Assembly (NCBI GenBank): GCA_002493905.1 | Contig: DLAJ01000004.1 | Span: 1 to 39,051 of the forward strand | Reading direction: 5' to 3' | Length of the DNA: 39,051 nt | DNA from: Lachnospiraceae bacterium UBA7050 | Lineage (GTDB): Bacteria > Bacillota > Clostridia > Lachnospirales > Lachnospiraceae | Part shown: one piece after another, positions 25,001-33,300 of the stretch | How the letters are laid out: every line of letters starts with the position of its first letter | How positions within the stretch are numbered: position 1 is the first letter of the stretch | Notes under the pieces: generated by a model | Told to the model about the DNA's origin: nothing | The model's database searches: none | What the model saw: only the letters and a program-made list of their open reading frames with translations | Translations under genes and position numbers: made by a program

Positions 25001-25901
25001 GGAGATTCATTTGTCCCTTGCGGCGAAAGCGCTCGGCTTTAATATCGCTACGCCCGTGTTTGACGGCGCAAAGGAAGACGACATTATGGATACGCTTGAC
25101 CTGGCGAATGACTATGTTAACTTAAGCTGGGAAGAGTTTGAAAAGAAGCATAAGGAAGAACTGCTGCCTGAAGTGATGCAGTATCTGTCGGACAACAGGG
25201 ACCACAGAGAGCTGTGGAAGGGCGTGCCGATTTCGAGGGACGGCAAGGTAAGGCTCCGCGACGGAAGGACCGGGGAATATTTTGACGGACCTGTCACGAT
25301 CGGGCATATGCACTATTTGAAGCTGCACCATCTGGTTGACGATAAGATTCATGCGCGTTCAACCGGACCGTACTCTTTAGTAACGCAGCAGCCGCTCGGC
25401 GGTAAAGCGCAGTTCGGCGGACAGCGCTTCGGAGAGATGGAAGTGTGGGCGCTGGAGGCATACGGCGCATCCTATACACTTCAGGAGATCCTGACTGTGA
25501 AATCCGATGATGTGGTCGGACGTGTGAAGACGTATGAGGCAATCATTAAGGGAGACAACATTCCTGAGCCGGGCATTCCGGAGTCATTCAAGGTATTGCT
25601 GAAAGAGCTGCAGTCGCTCGGACTGGACGTCAAGGTACTCCGCGACGATGCGACCGAGGTTAAGATTATGGAGTCTATCGATTATGGAGAGACGGATTTC
25701 AGGGATGTGCTTGAGGGCGATTCCCGCAGGTTCAACCGTTATGAGGAAGAACCGCTTGGCAGGATGGGCTTCCAAAAGCAGGAGATTGATGCACAGAGCG
25801 GCGAGTTCGTAAGCGCGGAAGACGAAGCGGATGACTTTGACGAGGACATGGAGGACGAAGCGGAATACGAAGCTGTCTATGAAGGTTCTGACGAAGAATA
25901 A
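22026..25901 (+). CDS. rpoB: DNA-directed RNA polymerase subunit beta
   Basis: A 1291-residue catalytic subunit. The rifampicin-binding region FGSSQLSQFMDQNNPLGELT (from about residue 487) with HKRRLSALGPGGLSRDRAG keeps the sensitive-type Gln, Asp, His and Ser residues. Further hallmarks are CPIETPEGPNIGLINSL, GDKMAGRHGNKGVVS and the C-terminal GGKAQFGGQRFGEMEVWALE. The C-terminus carries an acidic tail of about 28 residues (EDEADDFDEDMEDEAEYEAV). ATG 22026 (MEKNRIRPIASGRGMRMSY) is chosen by family resemblance, with GGGGTGA upstream; a GTG at 21981 would add 15 residues but overlaps the leader structure. rpoC follows after 38 bases. Confidence 0.97.
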   Translation: MEKNRIRPIASGRGMRMSYQRQKEVLEMPNLIEVQKDSYKWFLDEGLKEAFDDISPIEDYSGHLSLEFVDFELCEDDIKYSIEKCKERDANYAAPLKVKVRLYNKEKEEISEHEIFMGDLPLMTETGTFIINGAERVIVSQLVRSPGIYYSVEHDKIGKQLFSCQVIPNRGAWLEYETDSNDVFYVRVDRTRKVPITVLLRALGIGTNEEIRELFGDEPKIEASFTKDTAENYQEGLLELYKKIRPGEPLSVDSAESLIHAMFFDPRRYDLAKVGRYKFNKKLAFRNRIRHHILAEDVVDPTTGEVIAEKGTKVTAELADRIQNAAVAAVWIQTEEKNEKILSNMMVDLASHVDCNPAELGIREKVYYPVLRQLLDEYGDDPAQLTEAIRKNVHELVPKHITKEDIIASINYNMHLEFGIGTKDDIDHLGNRRIRAVGELLQNQYRIGLSRLERVVRERMTTHDTDDISPQSLINIKPVQAAVKEFFGSSQLSQFMDQNNPLGELTHKRRLSALGPGGLSRDRAGFEVRDVHYSHYGRMCPIETPEGPNIGLINSLASYARINEYGFVEAPYRKIDKTDPENPRVTDEVIYMTADEEDNYHVAQASEPLDAEGHFLRNMVSGRYMDETQEYSKTMFDYMDVSPRMIFSVATALIPFLQNDDANRALMGSNMQRQAVPLLMTEAPVVGTGMEPKAAVDSGVCIVAKKNGTVDYVSSRVIRVTYDDGEKEEFHLTKFVRSNQSNCYNQKPIVFKGDRVAAGEVIADGPSTANGELALGKNPLIGFMTWEGYNYEDAVLLSERLVQDDVYTSVHIEEYEAEARDTKLGPEEITRDVPGVGDDALKDLDDRGIIRVGAEVRAGDILVGKVTPKGETELTAEERLLRAIFGEKAREVRDTSLKVPHGEYGIVVDAKVFTRENGDELSPGVNQAVRIYIAQKRKISVGDKMAGRHGNKGVVSRVLPVEDMPYLPNGRPLDIVLNPLGVPSRMNIGQVLEIHLSLAAKALGFNIATPVFDGAKEDDIMDTLDLANDYVNLSWEEFEKKHKEELLPEVMQYLSDNRDHRELWKGVPISRDGKVRLRDGRTGEYFDGPVTIGHMHYLKLHHLVDDKIHARSTGPYSLVTQQPLGGKAQFGGQRFGEMEVWALEAYGASYTLQEILTVKSDDVVGRVKTYEAIIKGDNIPEPGIPESFKVLLKELQSLGLDVKVLRDDATEVKIMESIDYGETDFRDVLEGDSRRFNRYEEEPLGRMGFQKQEIDAQSGEFVSAEDEADDFDEDMEDEAEYEAVYEGSDEE

Positions 25902-25939
25902 ACGCTGTTTTTGATGAAAAGGATGGAAGGAGTGCCATA

Positions 25940-28900
25940 ATGTCAGAGACAAGAAATGAAGGATACCAGCCGATGACTTTCGATGCCATTAAGATCGGGC
26001 TGGCTTCACCTGAAAAAATCAGAGAGTGGTCGAGAGGCGAAGTTACAAAGCCGGAGACGATCAATTACAGAACCTTAAAGCCCGAAAAGGACGGTCTTTT
26101 CTGCGAGCGTATTTTTGGACCGAACAAGGATTGGGAATGTCATTGCGGTAAATATAAGAAAATTCGTTATAAGGGTGTTGTCTGCGACCGATGCGGCGTT
26201 GAGGTGACCAAATCGAGTGTCCGCAGAGAGCGTATGGGCCATATTGAGCTTGCTGCGCCCGTGTCCCACATCTGGTATTTTAAGGGGATTCCGAGCCGTA
26301 TGGGGCTGATCCTGGATCTGTCCCCGCGCGTGCTGGAGAAGGTGCTTTATTTTGCTTCTTATATTGTATTAGACCCGGGACAGACCAATCTGGAATATAA
26401 GCAGATTCTGTCTGAAAAAGAATATCAGGATGCAAGGGAGAACTTCGGCGACAGAAAATTCCGTGTCGGAATGGGCGCCGAGGCAATCAAGGAACTGCTT
26501 CAGGCAATTGACTTAGAGAAGGAAGCCGAAGAGCTAAAGGCGGGACTGCGCGAGTCAAGCGGTCAGAAGCGCGCGCGCATCATCAAGCGTCTGGAAGTTG
26601 TTGAGGCGTTCCGTGAGTCCGAAAATAAGCCGGAGTGGATGATCATGGATGCAATTCCGGTCATTCCGCCCGATTTACGTCCGATGGTACAGCTTGACGG
26701 CGGCCGTTTTGCGACGAGTGACTTAAATGATCTATACCGCAGAATTATCAATAGAAATAACCGATTAAAGAGACTGTTAGACCTCGGTGCGCCGGATATT
26801 ATTGTGCGCAACGAAAAGAGAATGCTTCAGGAAGCAGTCGATGCGCTGATCGATAACGGCAGACGCGGGCGTCCCGTAACCGGGCCGGGCAACAGGGCGC
26901 TAAAGTCCTTGTCCGATATGTTAAAAGGTAAGTCGGGACGGTTCCGTCAGAACCTGCTCGGCAAGCGTGTCGATTATTCAGGACGTTCCGTTATTGTCGT
27001 AGGTCCCGAATTAAAGATATATCAGTGTGGTCTGCCGAAGGAAATGGCAATTGAGCTGTTCAAGCCGTTTGTGATGAAGGAACTTGTCGCACGCGGCATT
27101 TCGCAGAATATTAAAAATGCCAAGAAGCTTGTTGAACGCTGGGACAATCAGGTATGGGATGTATTGGAGGAGGTTATCACCGAGCATCCGGTAATGCTAA
27201 ACCGTGCGCCTACGCTGCACAGGCTGGGAATTCAGGCGTTTGAGCCGATCCTTGTAGAAGGCAAGGCAATTAAGCTGCATCCGCTGGTATGTACAGCGTT
27301 TAATGCGGACTTTGACGGTGACCAGATGGCGGTACATCTTCCGCTTTCTCAGGAAGCGCAGGCGGAGTGCCGGTTCCTGCTTTTGTCACCGAACAATCTG
27401 TTAAAACCGTCGGACGGGGGTCCGGTTGCCGTTCCTTCGCAGGATATGGTACTTGGCATTTATTATCTGACGCAGGAGAGACCGGGCGCGCTGGGAGAAG
27501 GCAAATTCTTTAGAAATATCAGCGAAGCCATTATGGCGTACGAGAACCATTATATCACGCTGCATTCAAGGATCACGGTCAGAGTCAGCAAGGTGAACGA
27601 TGCAGGAGAGACGGTTTCAGGACTTATTGAGACTACGCTTGGACGTTTGATTTTTAACGAGATTCTGCCGCAGGATTTAGGCTATGTTGACAGAAGCGAT
27701 CCCGCGAATTTCTTAAAGCCTGAGGTGGATTTCCTTGTGGCGAAGAAGCAGTTAAAGCAGATTTTAGAGAGAGTCATCAACACCCACGGTACGTTCAAGA
27801 CTGCGGAAGTTCTTGACGACATCAAGGCGACCGGGTATAAATATTCTACCAAGGCGGCGATGACGGTATCGATTTCTGATATGACCGTGCCTGCACAGAA
27901 GCCGGAAATGCTTGCGGCGGCGCAGGAAACCGTGGATAAGATTACCAAGAACTATAAGCGCGGACTTATCACGGATGAGGAGCGCTATAAAGCGGTGGTT
28001 GAGACATGGACTGAGACCGATAAGAAGCTGACCGATGTTCTTTTGAAGGGGCTTGACCAGTATAACAATATTTTCATGATGGCAGATTCCGGTGCGCGTG
28101 GTTCCAATCAGCAGATCAAGCAGCTTGCGGGCATGCGCGGACTGATGGCGGATACAACAGGTAAGACGATCGAGCTGCCGATCAAGTCCAATTTCCGTGA
28201 AGGTCTTGACGTGCTGGAGTACTTTATGTCCGCGCACGGCGCAAGAAAAGGACTTTCCGATACGGCGCTGCGTACGGCCGATTCGGGATATCTGACGAGA
28301 CGAATGGTCGATGTATGTCAGGAACTGATTATCCGTGAAACAGACTGCTGTGAGGGCTTAGATGAGATTCCGGGCATGACGGTCAAGGCGTTCATGGATG
28401 GAAAAGAAGTGATCGAGGGACTGAAGGACCGTATCACAGGCAGATATAGCTGTGAGGATATTTGCGATAAAGACGGCAATGTGATCGTTAAGAGAAATCA
28501 TATGATTACACCGAGCCGTGCGGCGAAAATCTTAAGCGTGGGCGTGAATGCAGACGGCGGACCGGTTGAAAGCGTTAAGATTCGTACGATCCTGACCTGC
28601 CGTTCCCATACTGGAATATGCGCGAAGTGCTACGGTGCGAATATGGCGACCGGAGAGGCAGTGCAGGTCGGCGAGACAGTCGGTATTATTGCGGCACAGT
28701 CCATTGGTGAGCCGGGTACACAGCTGACGATGAGAACATTCCATACGGGCGGTGTTGCCGGCGGCGATATCACGCAGGGTCTTCCCCGTGTCGAGGAGCT
28801 GTTTGAGGCAAGAAAGCCGAAGGGACTCGCGGTCATTTCAGAGATTCCGGGTGTTGCGACCGTAAAGGACACAAAGAAAAAGCGTGAGATTACGATTGAG

Positions 28901-29749
28901 AATAAGGAGCTGGGAGAGTCAAAGACGTATCTGATTCCGTACGGTTCCCGCATTAAGATCATGGATGGCGCGACAATCGAGGCAGGCGATGAGCTGACAG
29001 AAGGCTCCGTGAACCCGCATGATCTGTTAAAGATTAAAGGCGTGCGCGCCGTGCAGGACTATCTGCTGCGCGAAGTACAGCGTGTATACCGTTTGCAGGG
29101 TGTTGATATTGCGGATAAGCATATTGAGGTGATCGTGCGGCAGATGCTGAAGAAAATCCGCATTGAAAATAACGGCGATACGGATTTCCTTCCGGGAACA
29201 CTCGTGGATGTACTGGATTACGAAGATATGAATGCGCAGTATACCGCGGAAGGCAAAGAGCCTGCGGAAGGCAAGCAGGTAATCCTTGGTATTACAAAGG
29301 CAGCGCTTGCAACGAATTCCTTCCTTTCGGCAGCATCCTTTCAGGAGACGACGAAGGTGCTGACGGAAGCCGCAATTAAGGGCAAGGTCGATCCGCTGAT
29401 CGGCTTAAAAGAAAATGTCATTATCGGTAAGCTGATTCCCGCCGGAACAGGAATGAAACGTTATCGTGACGTCAGACTTTCTACAGACGCCAATTTTGCT
29501 CATAACCAAAGGCTGATGGAACGGGAGTTTTCTTTCGCAGACAGTAATGACAGGCATATGACGGCGTTCGATGAGGAAGAGCCGGAAGACGATTTTTCTA
29601 ACGAAGAGCTTGCGGAGGAAGATGAGTTTACGGATGAAGAATTGTCCGCTGAGGATGATTTTGCAGAAGAAGAATTGTCCGTGGATGATGATTTTGCAGA
29701 GGAAGAAGCGGATGACTATGTGCTGGATGCTGCGGATGATGCAGAGTAA
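25940..29749 (+). CDS. rpoC: DNA-directed RNA polymerase subunit beta'
   Basis: A 1269-residue catalytic subunit. N-terminal zinc site C67, C69, C82, C85; active-site NADFDGDQMAVHLPL near residue 455 with the three magnesium-binding Asp residues; second zinc cluster CRSHTGICAKCYG; and trigger-loop region TQLTMRTFHTGGVAGGDITQ. The last 60 or so residues are highly acidic with repeats such as EELSAEDDFAE and EELSVDDDFAE, an unusual tail not needed for catalysis. GGAAGGAG precedes ATG 25940. A very strong bidirectional terminator follows. Confidence 0.98.
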   Translation: MSETRNEGYQPMTFDAIKIGLASPEKIREWSRGEVTKPETINYRTLKPEKDGLFCERIFGPNKDWECHCGKYKKIRYKGVVCDRCGVEVTKSSVRRERMGHIELAAPVSHIWYFKGIPSRMGLILDLSPRVLEKVLYFASYIVLDPGQTNLEYKQILSEKEYQDARENFGDRKFRVGMGAEAIKELLQAIDLEKEAEELKAGLRESSGQKRARIIKRLEVVEAFRESENKPEWMIMDAIPVIPPDLRPMVQLDGGRFATSDLNDLYRRIINRNNRLKRLLDLGAPDIIVRNEKRMLQEAVDALIDNGRRGRPVTGPGNRALKSLSDMLKGKSGRFRQNLLGKRVDYSGRSVIVVGPELKIYQCGLPKEMAIELFKPFVMKELVARGISQNIKNAKKLVERWDNQVWDVLEEVITEHPVMLNRAPTLHRLGIQAFEPILVEGKAIKLHPLVCTAFNADFDGDQMAVHLPLSQEAQAECRFLLLSPNNLLKPSDGGPVAVPSQDMVLGIYYLTQERPGALGEGKFFRNISEAIMAYENHYITLHSRITVRVSKVNDAGETVSGLIETTLGRLIFNEILPQDLGYVDRSDPANFLKPEVDFLVAKKQLKQILERVINTHGTFKTAEVLDDIKATGYKYSTKAAMTVSISDMTVPAQKPEMLAAAQETVDKITKNYKRGLITDEERYKAVVETWTETDKKLTDVLLKGLDQYNNIFMMADSGARGSNQQIKQLAGMRGLMADTTGKTIELPIKSNFREGLDVLEYFMSAHGARKGLSDTALRTADSGYLTRRMVDVCQELIIRETDCCEGLDEIPGMTVKAFMDGKEVIEGLKDRITGRYSCEDICDKDGNVIVKRNHMITPSRAAKILSVGVNADGGPVESVKIRTILTCRSHTGICAKCYGANMATGEAVQVGETVGIIAAQSIGEPGTQLTMRTFHTGGVAGGDITQGLPRVEELFEARKPKGLAVISEIPGVATVKDTKKKREITIENKELGESKTYLIPYGSRIKIMDGATIEAGDELTEGSVNPHDLLKIKGVRAVQDYLLREVQRVYRLQGVDIADKHIEVIVRQMLKKIRIENNGDTDFLPGTLVDVLDYEDMNAQYTAEGKEPAEGKQVILGITKAALATNSFLSAASFQETTKVLTEAAIKGKVDPLIGLKENVIIGKLIPAGTGMKRYRDVRLSTDANFAHNQRLMEREFSFADSNDRHMTAFDEEEPEDDFSNEELAEEDEFTDEELSAEDDFAEEELSVDDDFAEEEADDYVLDAADDAE

Positions 29750-29773
29750 TAGGTTGAAAAATAATTTATCATA

Positions 29774-29830
29774 AGCACAAGAAAAAAGAAGTGCGGGAGC
29801 GATGCTGCCGCACTTCTTTTTTCTTGTGCT
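29774..29830. terminator. Very long bidirectional terminator after rpoC
   Basis: A perfect 23-bp stem (29774-29796 with 29808-29830) surrounds an 11-base loop. It contains an A6 tract and the GAAGTGCGG core on one arm and the matching T6 on the other. It separates convergent rpoC and the minus-strand pilus-like operon. Confidence 0.9.
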
Positions 29831-29842
29831 TTGCTGAAATCA

Positions 29843-30274
29843 TTATTGAAGCACCGGAAGGCTTTCGTCATATTCGAGTGTTCCGGTTGTGATCAGCCTC
29901 CATTCTGTGATTGTATAGCGGACATCCCTGCTGTTTTCCGGATAATGGATTTCAATGACGACGCGCAGGGACTGAATATCGGATACCGGGTATGCAAAGG
30001 ACTTTGTATATCCGGTCTGCGCATAGTATTCTTCTTTGCTGCCGCTTGTTTCATAGATGGACAGCAGGGTACGGTCGATATCAGCCAGCGCGCGGTAGGC
30101 GCTGTTGCATGCACTGTAGTAGTCTGTCGCCCGCTGTGCCATCCGCTTGGTCAGCTTATAGTCAGAGTTGGCGCTGACGATTGAGAGCGCCGCAAACGAG
30201 ACCAGACAGACGACGACAAAGATGATGAGCAGGGAGGAAGAGCCGACATTGACTCCGTAACGTTTTTGCTTCAT
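29843..30274 (-). CDS. Small membrane protein of the pilus-like locus
   Basis: A 143-residue protein with one N-terminal TM segment (about 12-34, SSSLLIIFVVVCLVSFAALSIVSA) and a soluble remainder with predicted helix and beta content (RVVIEIHYPENSRDVRYTITEWRLI). I do not recognise a named family; the size, single N-terminal segment and place suggest a minor pseudopilin-like component. It lacks a clear prepilin peptidase site (no G-FxxxE). It is the last gene of the operon; its ATG overlaps the upstream stop as ATGA and has AAAGGAGG upstream. The rpoC terminator lies just beyond its stop. Confidence 0.7.
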   Translation of the reverse strand: MKQKRYGVNVGSSSLLIIFVVVCLVSFAALSIVSANSDYKLTKRMAQRATDYYSACNSAYRALADIDRTLLSIYETSGSKEEYYAQTGYTKSFAYPVSDIQSLRVVIEIHYPENSRDVRYTITEWRLITTGTLEYDESLPVLQ

Positions 30275-31047
30275 TCGTCCGAACCTCCTTTACCGGGCAC
30301 ATAAATTGTAATGTCCAACAGATAGACCGCATCTTCCTTGGAAAGCCTTGAGAACTGGTCGAAATGATCATCATCGACGATTCCGGTAAGTGCTGTTAAT
30401 CCAGCTACTTCAATCTGCCGCATCGTATCGTATTCCCAGACGCCGAAGGACACGTTTTTCTGCGTACCGGCCGAGCCTGCGTATTCAAAAAAAATCACGC
30501 CTAAAACATATCCGCCGGACTGAGGGATCATGCAGGGATTAAAATCCCGGTCAAGAAACATTAACATATCCTGAACAGCGATTCCCGTGACTGCGAGTGG
30601 AGCGGCATCTGCAGCTTCTTCCGTTTCCAGTAGCTCTGTTTCGTCCGTTTCCTCCGCGGGAATGGATGCATCTGTGTTTCCCGTTTCTTCGTCTGGGGGG
30701 ACCGTTGTCTGGGAAGACAAGGAAAAGCGTGCGACTGTCATCTCTTCAAGCAGATACCATGAGACCATATCTCTCCATGGGGCAACATAGACGGAGCTGC
30801 GGGGGTCGCGCTGGAGATACGGATAAATTTCCCTGAGTGCGTCCAAATCGCCGTCGGAGGCAGTAAAGACTTCGGCAAAATTTTCGCACAGCTTTACGGA
30901 GCGTGTAAGACTCTGATTGTCCCGGTCCATGACATGCGCCTGCACAAACAGCCGGATACATACGGCGCTTGCCATAGAAAAAAACAGGATGGAAATAATG
31001 AGTTCCAGTAAGAAAAGGCCGGAACGCGAGGCGTTTTTTTTGAACAT
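30271..31047 (-). CDS. Prepilin/pseudopilin-like protein
   Basis: A 258-residue protein with a type IV pilin-like N-terminus: short positive leader MFKKNASRSG followed by LFLLELIISILFFSMASAV, giving a prepilin peptidase site Gly|Leu with the conserved Glu at +5. A disordered acidic stretch lies in the middle (about 115-155, rich in Glu, Thr and Pro). Probably a membrane-anchored pseudopilin. ATG at 31045-31047 has GGAAGGA at good spacing; an upstream start adding 21 residues is not supported. It overlaps the next gene by four bases. No prepilin peptidase is in the window. Confidence 0.72.
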   Translation of the reverse strand: MFKKNASRSGLFLLELIISILFFSMASAVCIRLFVQAHVMDRDNQSLTRSVKLCENFAEVFTASDGDLDALREIYPYLQRDPRSSVYVAPWRDMVSWYLLEEMTVARFSLSSQTTVPPDEETGNTDASIPAEETDETELLETEEAADAAPLAVTGIAVQDMLMFLDRDFNPCMIPQSGGYVLGVIFFEYAGSAGTQKNVSFGVWEYDTMRQIEVAGLTALTGIVDDDHFDQFSRLSKEDAVYLLDITIYVPGKGGSDE

Positions 31048-31141
31048 AGAAGAATCCTTCCTTATCGGGTTTATCGCAGATGTCCATCCGCCGCGGTGAA
31101 TGTATGGCATCTGACGGTGTGCATGCGGCGCGGAAGCCGCA

Positions 31142-31251
31142 AATCGGTAAAACCGCAGCGGGTGCTGTTAATCGACAAAACTGCAGCGGGTGCTGTTAAT
31201 CGACAAAACTGCGTGGGCGTCGTTAATCGGTAAAACCGGCGCAGCGTGTCG
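31142..31251 (-). repeat. 28-bp tandem repeat at the 3' end of a pilus-locus gene
   Basis: Units starting AATCG (plus strand) occur at 31142, 31170, 31198 and 31225. Copies two and three share AATCGACAAAACTGC. The fourth contains the last codons and stop of the minus-strand gene ending at 31223, so the repeat looks like serial duplication of that gene's 3' end. Confidence 0.88.
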
Positions 31252-31717
31252 AGACATAGAGCGTCGTCTCCACGTCTTCGGAGGTCGTCATTGAAAAACA
31301 AAAAAGATGATCGTCCAGCGTTACGACGGAAAATTCACTGCAGTCCATGATCGCCTGTCCGGCACCCGGATTTAAGGTATCGGGGGTATTGGTGAATAGT
31401 TCCCGGAGCTTGCCGTCATATTGATATAAATAAGTATAATAGGTCGTACCGTTGATCTCTTCGCTGATCATGAATGCGTCACTGCCGCCATAGGTTCCGA
31501 TGGAAAAAGAATCTGCGCGGTCGTTCTGCCTGATCTTTTCGGACAGATAGGCGTAAGAAATGCGGGAAGCATAATTGGTGTCCATGTTGGATGCTGTTTT
31601 TTTATATACGTCGGCACCGATCATGACGAGCATCAGCGCGGAAAATGCAAATACACAGAACAGGGACAGGACAAAGAGTACGTCCACCATATGTCTGTTT
31701 TCGTTTTGAAAATGCAT
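31223..31717 (-). CDS. Hypothetical membrane protein of the pilus-like locus
   Basis: A 164-residue protein: a short hydrophilic start (MHFQNENRHMVDV), one TM segment (about 14-36, LFVLSLFCVFAFSALMLVMIGADVY) and a soluble domain with SEKIRQNDRADSFSIGTYGG and TYYTYLYQYDGKLREL. It resembles the DUF4860-type small proteins of clostridial pilus clusters, a tentative call. It lacks a clear prepilin cleavage site. ATG at 31715-31717 has AAAAGGAG upstream; the frame is open for 55 more codons upstream, but that part runs through a palindromic element. The C-terminus is made by a copy of the 28-bp repeat. Confidence 0.65.
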   Translation of the reverse strand: MHFQNENRHMVDVLFVLSLFCVFAFSALMLVMIGADVYKKTASNMDTNYASRISYAYLSEKIRQNDRADSFSIGTYGGSDAFMISEEINGTTYYTYLYQYDGKLRELFTNTPDTLNPGAGQAIMDCSEFSVVTLDDHLFCFSMTTSEDVETTLYVSTRCAGFTD

Positions 31718-31741
31718 ACGCAGGGCTCCTTTTCGGTTATT

Positions 31742-31863
31742 CTCGCGAGCAACGAGCCAAGTGACTGCCTGCAGGCATTTGGCGACTGCCGCGAGGGTCA
31801 AATACCCCTCCACTTGGGGCGTTTCAATCCTGATGCCCCGCTGCTTGCGGCGGGGTATTTGAC
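31742..31863. repeat. Nested palindromic element
   Basis: GTCAAATACCCC (31797-31808) and GGGGTATTTGAC (31852-31863) form a perfect 12-bp inverted repeat. Inside are GGGGC/GCCCC and CCCCGC/GCGGGG pairs. Further left lie CTCGCGAG, GCCTGCAGGC, and CCAAGTG (31757) matching CACTTGG (31811). The right part supplies the last codons and stop of the gene ending at 31824. Confidence 0.7.
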
Positions 31864-32186
31864 TTCTCGATGATCGTGACATCGGGCATAAGATTAGAGC
31901 CGATGGGCTGGTAATCTACAAAAAAGCGGTCTTCATCATAGGTCAGACCATAATGTGTTTTGATATAGTCAAGGCTTGGCGGGTAGGTGCCCTCAAGCGC
32001 ATAGCAGTGCGCAATGCTGCGCTCGAGCGCATGCTCTAAGCTTTCACGCTGGTTGTCCTGCGTTTTATCTGAAATTTCCTGCAGACCGGAGAGCGCAAAA
32101 AAGAGAAGCAGGACAAACGCGAGAAAAGACAGGTGAAACTTGCCAAGGAACGGTATGGTGCGCCTTCCTTTTCGAAAACGATTCAT
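31824..32186 (-). CDS. Small single-span protein of the pilus-like locus
   Basis: A 120-residue protein: basic N-terminus MNRFRKGRRTIPFLGK, one TM segment (about 17-35, FHLSFLAFVLLLFFALSGL), then a soluble part with ERSIAHCYALEGTYPPSLDYIKTHYGL. This last stretch (a helix with a YALEGTYP-like turn) is reminiscent of major pilins and pseudopilins of the GspG type, but there is no conserved cleavage site. The last 12 or so codons lie inside a palindromic element, so the natural C-terminus may have been replaced. ATG at 32184-32186 has AAAAGGAGG upstream. It begins 16 bases after the gspF-like stop. Confidence 0.62.
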   Translation of the reverse strand: MNRFRKGRRTIPFLGKFHLSFLAFVLLLFFALSGLQEISDKTQDNQRESLEHALERSIAHCYALEGTYPPSLDYIKTHYGLTYDEDRFFVDYQPIGSNLMPDVTIIEKSNTPPQAAGHQD

Positions 32187-32202
32187 GGGACGCCTCCTTT
32201 TT

Positions 32203-33249
32203 TTATCCAATGCTTGTCATAATGCCCATCAGCGGTAAAATAACGGAGAGCAGGATTAACCCGACAATCAAGGACAGGATGATCACAAGCGTTGGCTCGA
32301 GAACTGCGATAATCGCATAAATCCGGTCGCTGGTTTCTTTTTCATAGTTTTCGGAAATCTTACTCATGACTACGTCCACATTTCCGGTACGGAAACCGAC
32401 CGCGATCATTTTTGCATGCAGGTTTGAGAATATGCCCGCTTTTGCTACGGCATCCGAAAAATTATCGCCGCCTTCAATGTAAGCTTTGCAGTTCGTGATC
32501 TTTTGAACCATACTCTGGTGATCGACGAGTTCCGATACCATGTCAAGGCTCTGATAGGTGTCAAGGCCGCTTGAGAGCGTCAGCGCCATACCGTTTGCAA
32601 AACGCCCTGCCGCGACATTGTCAAAAAAAGAACGGGTCAGCGGGAATTTTGCCAGAAGCCGGCGCGTCAGTTTTTTGCCGCGGGCTGTCTTTGCGGCCAG
32701 CAGCGCGGTCAGGACCAGAACCGCCAATACCGCGATCAGCACAATAGAATAATTTCGGATCTGGGTACCGAGCAGCAGGAGCGAGCGGGAAAATCCTGTG
32801 ATCTCGCTTCCGAGCTGTATAAATACCTGATTGAAGATGGGCAGCACTTTTGTGATCAGCACAAGTATGACGATCAGCATCATGGCAATCATGATCAGGG
32901 GATAGCGGACCGCGCTTTTTAAGCTGTCAGCGATCATTTCCTCTTTTGCATAATATTCCGAGAGCGCGCGCATGACTTCGTCGGTCTTGCCGGATTCCTC
33001 GCCGACAGTGACCATGTTGACTGCATAGTCGGGAAACACGCCGGTATGTGCCAGTGCTTTGCTAAACGGCTCGCCACGCTCGCATATCTCCAGAATTTCG
33101 GAAATGATTTTGCGCCCCTGCGCGTCCTCTGTGTCGGAGAGGAGGATGCGCATGCCCTCCACGGGAGTGATTCCCGCACTTAAAATCAGTGCGGTCTGGT
33201 CGCAGAAGGAAGAAATTTCCGTGTTGGATAACTTTCTTTTTACACTCAT
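32203..33249 (-). CDS. Type II secretion / type IV pilus inner-membrane platform protein (GspF/PilC family)
   Basis: A 348-residue polytopic platform protein. It has two T2SSF domains (about residues 10-130 and 212-330), each with the family pattern of a helical bundle plus G-x-D and GE/GN elements (MVTVGEESGKTDEVM; MIAVGFRTGNVDVVM), and TM segments near 117-140, 165-188 and 318-342. It anchors pilus assembly in the membrane and normally works with a GspE/PilB ATPase, which is not seen here. ATG at 33247-33249 is preceded by GGGGAA. It lies after the transglutaminase gene on the same strand. Confidence 0.9.
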   Translation of the reverse strand: MSVKRKLSNTEISSFCDQTALILSAGITPVEGMRILLSDTEDAQGRKIISEILEICERGEPFSKALAHTGVFPDYAVNMVTVGEESGKTDEVMRALSEYYAKEEMIADSLKSAVRYPLIMIAMMLIVILVLITKVLPIFNQVFIQLGSEITGFSRSLLLLGTQIRNYSIVLIAVLAVLVLTALLAAKTARGKKLTRRLLAKFPLTRSFFDNVAAGRFANGMALTLSSGLDTYQSLDMVSELVDHQSMVQKITNCKAYIEGGDNFSDAVAKAGIFSNLHAKMIAVGFRTGNVDVVMSKISENYEKETSDRIYAIIAVLEPTLVIILSLIVGLILLSVILPLMGIMTSIG

Positions 33250-33300
33250 ATGCCATTCCCCTTTAATGGTGATTGATATGGAAGCGGTATGGAATGCTTC

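Noticed and set aside
31820..31835. GGATTGAAAC-like string resembling a CRISPR repeat end (minus strand)
   Set aside because: It occurs once, inside the palindrome and at the end of a coding frame; no repeat-spacer pattern exists.
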